This document shows positions 7,059 to 9,595 of a stretch of 9,595 bases of DNA, in pieces. Position 1 is the first letter of the stretch, and each line of letters begins with the position of its first letter. The stretch covers positions 1 to 9,595 of the forward strand of contig DATJQF010000214.1 in NCBI GenBank assembly GCA_035505995.1, written 5' to 3'. The position numbers were made by a program, and so were the translations under genes. A model generated the notes under the pieces. It was given only the letters and a program-made list of their open reading frames with translations, searched no databases and was not told the DNA's origin. Origin of the DNA: DATJQF01 sp035505995 (lineage in GTDB: Bacteria; Bacteroidota; Bacteroidia; Bacteroidales; FEN-979).

Positions 7059-7583
7059 TCAGAACTTATCGCGACGGACGATCTCTTCCATCTTCTTCCG
7101 GACCTTGTGGCGGGGGGAATTTTTTTCTTCGTCGGCCGGATATCCCAGGGGCAGGTACACCATCGGCTCAATATGGGCCGGGATCTCCAGGATCCTGCTG
7201 CATTTCCGGGCGTCGAAATTGCAGATCCAGCAGGTGCCGAGTCCCTGCTCCGCGGCCGCCAGGGTCAGGTGGTCGCAGAGAATGCCGATGTCGATATCGC
7301 AATGATCTTTCCCGTCGGCCCTTTTCCAGGAAACCGAATGATCCCCGCAGATCACCAGCAGGACCGGCGCCTGGAGGAACCAGTCGCGGGGATAGGTCTC
7401 GCCCAGCTTCTTTTTGATCTCCGGGTCCCGCACCACCACGATATGCCACGGCTGGTAGTTGGCGGCAGAAGGCGCGATCCTTCCGCATTCCAGGATATAA
7501 TCCACCTGCGCCTGCTCTACCTCCCGGTCGAGATAGCTCCTGACGGAATACCTTTTTTTTGCGAGATCAAGAAAATTTTCCAT
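7059..7583 (-). CDS. nitroreductase-family FMN oxidoreductase
   Basis: The product is a 174-residue nitroreductase-like flavoprotein of the short type. It shows the FMN phosphate-binding start KKRYSVRSYLDREV (9-22), APSAANYQPWHIVVV (37-51), a QAPVLLVICGD strand (71-81), the helix DIDIGILCDHLTLAAAEQGLGTCWIC (96-121) with the family GLGTCW motif, and PLGYPADE (145-152). Members use NAD(P)H and FMN to reduce quinones, nitro compounds, flavins or other acceptors; the natural substrate here cannot be read. The gene sits between hddA and gmhA, the only enzyme in this block with no obvious step in heptose synthesis. Codons 8-11 contain a run of eight A on the coding strand (plus-strand T at 7553-7560). 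The flanking gaps are 56 and 59 bases, larger than elsewhere in the operon, so it may be a later insertion. Confidence 0.88.
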   Translation of the reverse strand: MENFLDLAKKRYSVRSYLDREVEQAQVDYILECGRIAPSAANYQPWHIVVVRDPEIKKKLGETYPRDWFLQAPVLLVICGDHSVSWKRADGKDHCDIDIGILCDHLTLAAAEQGLGTCWICNFDARKCSRILEIPAHIEPMVYLPLGYPADEEKNSPRHKVRKKMEEIVRRDKF

Positions 7584-7609
7584 ATATAAACAGAATTACT
7601 GGCATAGTT

Positions 7610-7627
7610 GGTGGAATGGGTGTAATG
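7610..7627 (+). repeat. imperfect tandem 9-base pair of repeats between hddA and the nitroreductase gene
   Basis: GGTGGAATG (7610-7618) is followed directly by GGTGTAATG (7619-7627), identical at 8 of 9 positions, inside the 56-base gap 7584-7639. The gap shows no convincing hairpin terminator or full -7 box. With only two copies this may be chance, but the gap upstream of hddA also carries a short tandem repeat. Confidence 0.35.
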
Positions 7628-7639
7628 GTTGACCCGTTT

Positions 7640-8662
7640 TTAAATCTTCCAGGTAGTTAATCCCTTTGCAGTGAATTCATACCGCTTCGTCTGTCCTCCG
7701 AATTTCGTCAGGGAATCGATCACTTTTCCTCTAGAGTTGCCCGGGCAATAAAAGAACATGAACCCGCCGCCCCCGGCCCCGCTGATCTTTCCGCCCGTCG
7801 CCCCGTTCTTCATGGCGGTCCCGTAAATGTCGTCAATGAGGGGGTTGGTGATGCCCGAGGCCATGTTCTTTTTATATTTCCAGCCGAAGTCGAGGATCCT
7901 TCCGATCTGGTCCAGCTCGCCGGTGAGGAGCGCCTCCTTCATCATCACCGCCTGCTCCTTCAGCTTATGCATGGCCTGCAGGGTTTTCCCTACTTTCTGC
8001 TTCACGTTGCGGGTCTGCTGCTCGATGATCTTCGAGGAGAGCCGGCTCGTTTCTGTATGATACAGGATGAGATTATGGGCCAGCTCGTCAAGGTAAACGG
8101 GTTTCACGCGCAGCGGATTCACGATCACCTTGTCCTCTTTCGAGAACTCCATGAAGTTGATCCCGCCGAAAGTGGCCGCGTACTGGTCCTGCTTCCCGCC
8201 GGCCATCCGGAGGTCCACCCGCTCTATTTCAAACGCCAGGTGCGCCAGGTCGTATTCCCCGAGCGGAAGGTTGAGCCATTCGGCGAAGGCCCCGAGGATC
8301 GCCACCACCAGCGTGGAAGAGGTGCCGAGCCCCGATCCTGCCGGCGCATCCACATAGGTAGTCAGTGAAAAGGAAAGCGGCTTCCCGGCATAGTCCTTCA
8401 CCACGCGGTTGTACACTCCCTTGTGCAGGATCAGGCTGCTGGTGATCTCCAGTTTCTTCCGGGCCAGGGCCAGGTATTTTTCATTCTTGTCGATCGAATG
8501 GATCAGGATCTTCCCGTCCTTCCGGGGTTCGATGCTGGCATAGGCATACATGCTGATCGTCCCGTTGAGGATCGCCCCGCCGTACAGCTCGGAATAGGGA
8601 GCGACATCGGTGCCGCCGCCGGCAAGACCAAGGCGCAGGGGGGCTTTGCTACGATATATCAT
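7640..8662 (-). CDS. hddA: D-glycero-alpha-D-manno-heptose 7-phosphate kinase (GHMP family)
   Basis: This 340-residue GHMP kinase phosphorylates C1 of D-glycero-D-manno-heptose 7-phosphate with ATP to give the alpha-1,7-bisphosphate. The N terminus RSKAPLRLGLAGGGTDVAPY (4-23) with GGGTD is characteristic of HddA-like sugar kinases. The ATP loop is APAGSGLGTSSTLVVAI (106-122), VDLRMAGGKQDQYAATFGG (149-167) carries the catalytic Asp region, and GGKISGAGGGGFMFFYCP (290-307) is GHMP motif 3. Length and motif order match the family. The ATG at 8662 is the only reasonable start. Its 5' leader consists almost wholly of a 7-base tandem repeat behind a -7 promoter box. An L-fucokinase-like or other sugar 1-kinase is the alternative, but the presence of gmhA, gmhB and hddC makes HddA much more likely. 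Confidence 0.92.
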   Translation of the reverse strand: MIYRSKAPLRLGLAGGGTDVAPYSELYGGAILNGTISMYAYASIEPRKDGKILIHSIDKNEKYLALARKKLEITSSLILHKGVYNRVVKDYAGKPLSFSLTTYVDAPAGSGLGTSSTLVVAILGAFAEWLNLPLGEYDLAHLAFEIERVDLRMAGGKQDQYAATFGGINFMEFSKEDKVIVNPLRVKPVYLDELAHNLILYHTETSRLSSKIIEQQTRNVKQKVGKTLQAMHKLKEQAVMMKEALLTGELDQIGRILDFGWKYKKNMASGITNPLIDDIYGTAMKNGATGGKISGAGGGGFMFFYCPGNSRGKVIDSLTKFGGQTKRYEFTAKGLTTWKI

Positions 8663-8665
8663 ATG

Positions 8666-8707
8666 GAATTACGGATTACGGATTACATATTACGGATTAC
8701 GGATTAG
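8666..8707 (+). repeat. six tandem copies of a 7-base repeat (consensus GGATTAC) in the hddA leader
   Basis: The units are GAATTAC, GGATTAC, GGATTAC, ATATTAC, GGATTAC and GGATTAG, contiguous over 42 bases. They fill the gap between hddA (ATG at 8662) and the -7 box at 8712-8719. On the transcribed strand each unit reads GTAATCC. The array would form nearly all of the hddA 5' untranslated leader. Confidence 0.9.
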
Positions 8708-8711
8708 GGAT

Positions 8712-8719
8712 CAAAGATA
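8712..8719 (-). promoter_or_regulatory. possible Bacteroidota -7 promoter box in front of hddA
   Basis: The minus strand reads TATCTTTG, a full match to TAnnTTTG, just downstream of the glycosyltransferase stop (TGA at 8729-8727). The start of transcription would fall near 8705, at the edge of the repeat array, leaving a leader of about 43 bases. No clear TTTG is seen at the -33 position. Confidence 0.45.
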
Positions 8720-8726
8720 AACATCA

Positions 8727-9595
8727 TCAGGAAGGTCTGATGTGAGTTAACACCATGTCGATCGTCTCCAGCATCTTACTCCATGAATATTTTGTTTTCT
8801 CCAGTTTTGCATTTTCAGAAAATTCCTGTTCCCGGTCTTCCCGGTAGAACCTGAGGATGGCGGCCGCTATGGCTCCCGGATCCGGCTTGACCACGTATCC
8901 GACTTTCCCGTCCGGAACTATTTCCGCCAGCCCTCCCACATCGGTGATGATCATCGGCCGGTCGAAATGATAGGCGATCTGGGTCACCCCGCTTTGCGTG
9001 GCGCTTTTATAAGGCTGCACCACCAGGTCCGCTGCACAAAAATAATTCACCACCGCGCGGTCGGGGATAAAATCATTGCTCAGGACCACCCGTTCCTCCA
9101 GGTTCAGCTTCCGGATCAGCTGGTGAAAGGGCTCCGCATCCGTATAGAACTCGCCTGCCACCAGGAGCTTCAGTTTTCTTTCCCTGATGCCCGGATCCGC
9201 CATGGCCTCCAGGAGCAGGTCCAGCCCCTTGTAGTCCCGGATGAACCCGAAGAACAGCAGGTAACTGAATTCCGGGTCCAGCCCGAGGTGACGGATCGCC
9301 TCTTCCTTCGCCACCCGCTCTCCGAAGTTATCGTACAACGGATGATAGCAGAAAAGCATCGGTTTTTGATCATCGAATGTTCGCAGGTCGTCCAGGACCG
9401 ACTGCGACATAGCGATGAATCCGTCAGCGGATCCCACCCAGTATTTTGCCAGCGCACGGTCGCCGGGCCGCTTCTCGTGGGGAATGATATTGTCGATGAT
9501 GGAAACGATCTTCGTATGCCGGTTCCTCCGGATGATCCGGCAGATGGTGCCGAAGCAGGGCGCCATGAAGGGAAGCCAGAACTTAACGATGACCA
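8727..9595 (-). CDS. glycosyltransferase, GT4-like, N terminus outside the window
   Basis: The frame is open to the window edge; the residues before the first in-window Met (9566) read VIVKFWLPF and fit the protein, so that Met is internal. About 288 residues are visible: the end of the N-terminal Rossmann domain and the whole C-terminal GT-B domain. Numbered from the Met at 9566, there is IVSIIDNIIPHEKRPGD (20-36), YLLFFGFIRDYKGLDLLLEA (102-121), the usual start of the donor-binding domain, then VVLSNDFIPD (160-169), ADLVVQPYKSATQSGVTQIA (179-198) and VGGLAEIVPDG (210-220). The canonical GT4 EX7E pair is absent (Ala189 and Ile197 by alignment by eye), while the GGxxE glutamate (Glu215) remains. 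It probably transfers a sugar from a nucleotide donor at the cytoplasmic membrane during surface-glycan assembly; donor and acceptor are unknown, though GDP-heptose made downstream is a candidate. Confidence 0.88.
   Translation of the reverse strand, partial: VIVKFWLPFMAPCFGTICRIIRRNRHTKIVSIIDNIIPHEKRPGDRALAKYWVGSADGFIAMSQSVLDDLRTFDDQKPMLFCYHPLYDNFGERVAKEEAIRHLGLDPEFSYLLFFGFIRDYKGLDLLLEAMADPGIRERKLKLLVAGEFYTDAEPFHQLIRKLNLEERVVLSNDFIPDRAVVNYFCAADLVVQPYKSATQSGVTQIAYHFDRPMIITDVGGLAEIVPDGKVGYVVKPDPGAIAAAILRFYREDREQEFSENAKLEKTKYSWSKMLETIDMVLTHIRPS

Noticed and set aside
7059..7639. Mobile element carrying the nitroreductase gene
   Set aside because: No terminal inverted repeats, target duplication, transposase or integrase were seen around the gene.
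8666..8707. CRISPR array
   Set aside because: The units are 7 bases long and contiguous, with no spacers and no cas gene nearby.

Overview
The window looks like chromosomal DNA from a member of the Bacteroidota, probably an environmental Bacteroidia lineage with a fairly high GC content. The evidence is a type III glutamine synthetase, a DUF4831-like secreted protein (a family I know from Bacteroidetes), no recognisable Shine-Dalgarno sequences, and three matches to the Bacteroidota -7 promoter box (TAnnTTTG) just upstream of genes. I could not search databases, so the phylum call rests on recognised families and motifs.

Layout: nine of the ten genes are on the minus strand, so they are transcribed from the right end towards the left. 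In transcription order they are: a glycosyltransferase cut by the window edge (8727-9595), hddA (7640-8662), a small nitroreductase-family flavoprotein (7059-7583), gmhA (6424-6999), hddC (5717-6418), gmhB (5170-5727), a sodium:solute symporter (3691-5148), type III glutamine synthetase (1502-3691) and a secreted DUF4831-like protein (295-1482). The only plus-strand gene is the 3' end of kdsA (1-294). It converges on the DUF4831-like gene, and their stop codons abut with no base between them. There is no gene-free stretch above 65 bases, no RNA gene, no insertion sequence and no CRISPR array.

How the genes fit together: gmhA, hddA, gmhB and hddC make up the complete four-step route from sedoheptulose 7-phosphate to GDP-D-glycero-alpha-D-manno-heptose. 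The glycosyltransferase upstream is a candidate user of that nucleotide sugar or part of the same surface-glycan locus. kdsA, for Kdo synthesis, places the region near lipopolysaccharide inner-core functions. The symporter and glutamine synthetase form a separate pair joined by a one-base stop/start overlap (TGATG), which suggests uptake of a solute linked to nitrogen assimilation, although the solute is unknown.

The points most worth checking are: a six-copy 7-base repeat that fills nearly the whole predicted 5' leader of hddA, directly downstream of a good -7 box; a GmhB homologue without the family's usual cysteine/histidine zinc loop; a nitroreductase gene placed inside the heptose operon; and a second and third -7 box in front of gmhA and the glutamine synthetase. 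I did not find a clearly new defence or mobile system here. The window is mostly recognisable metabolism and envelope biosynthesis.
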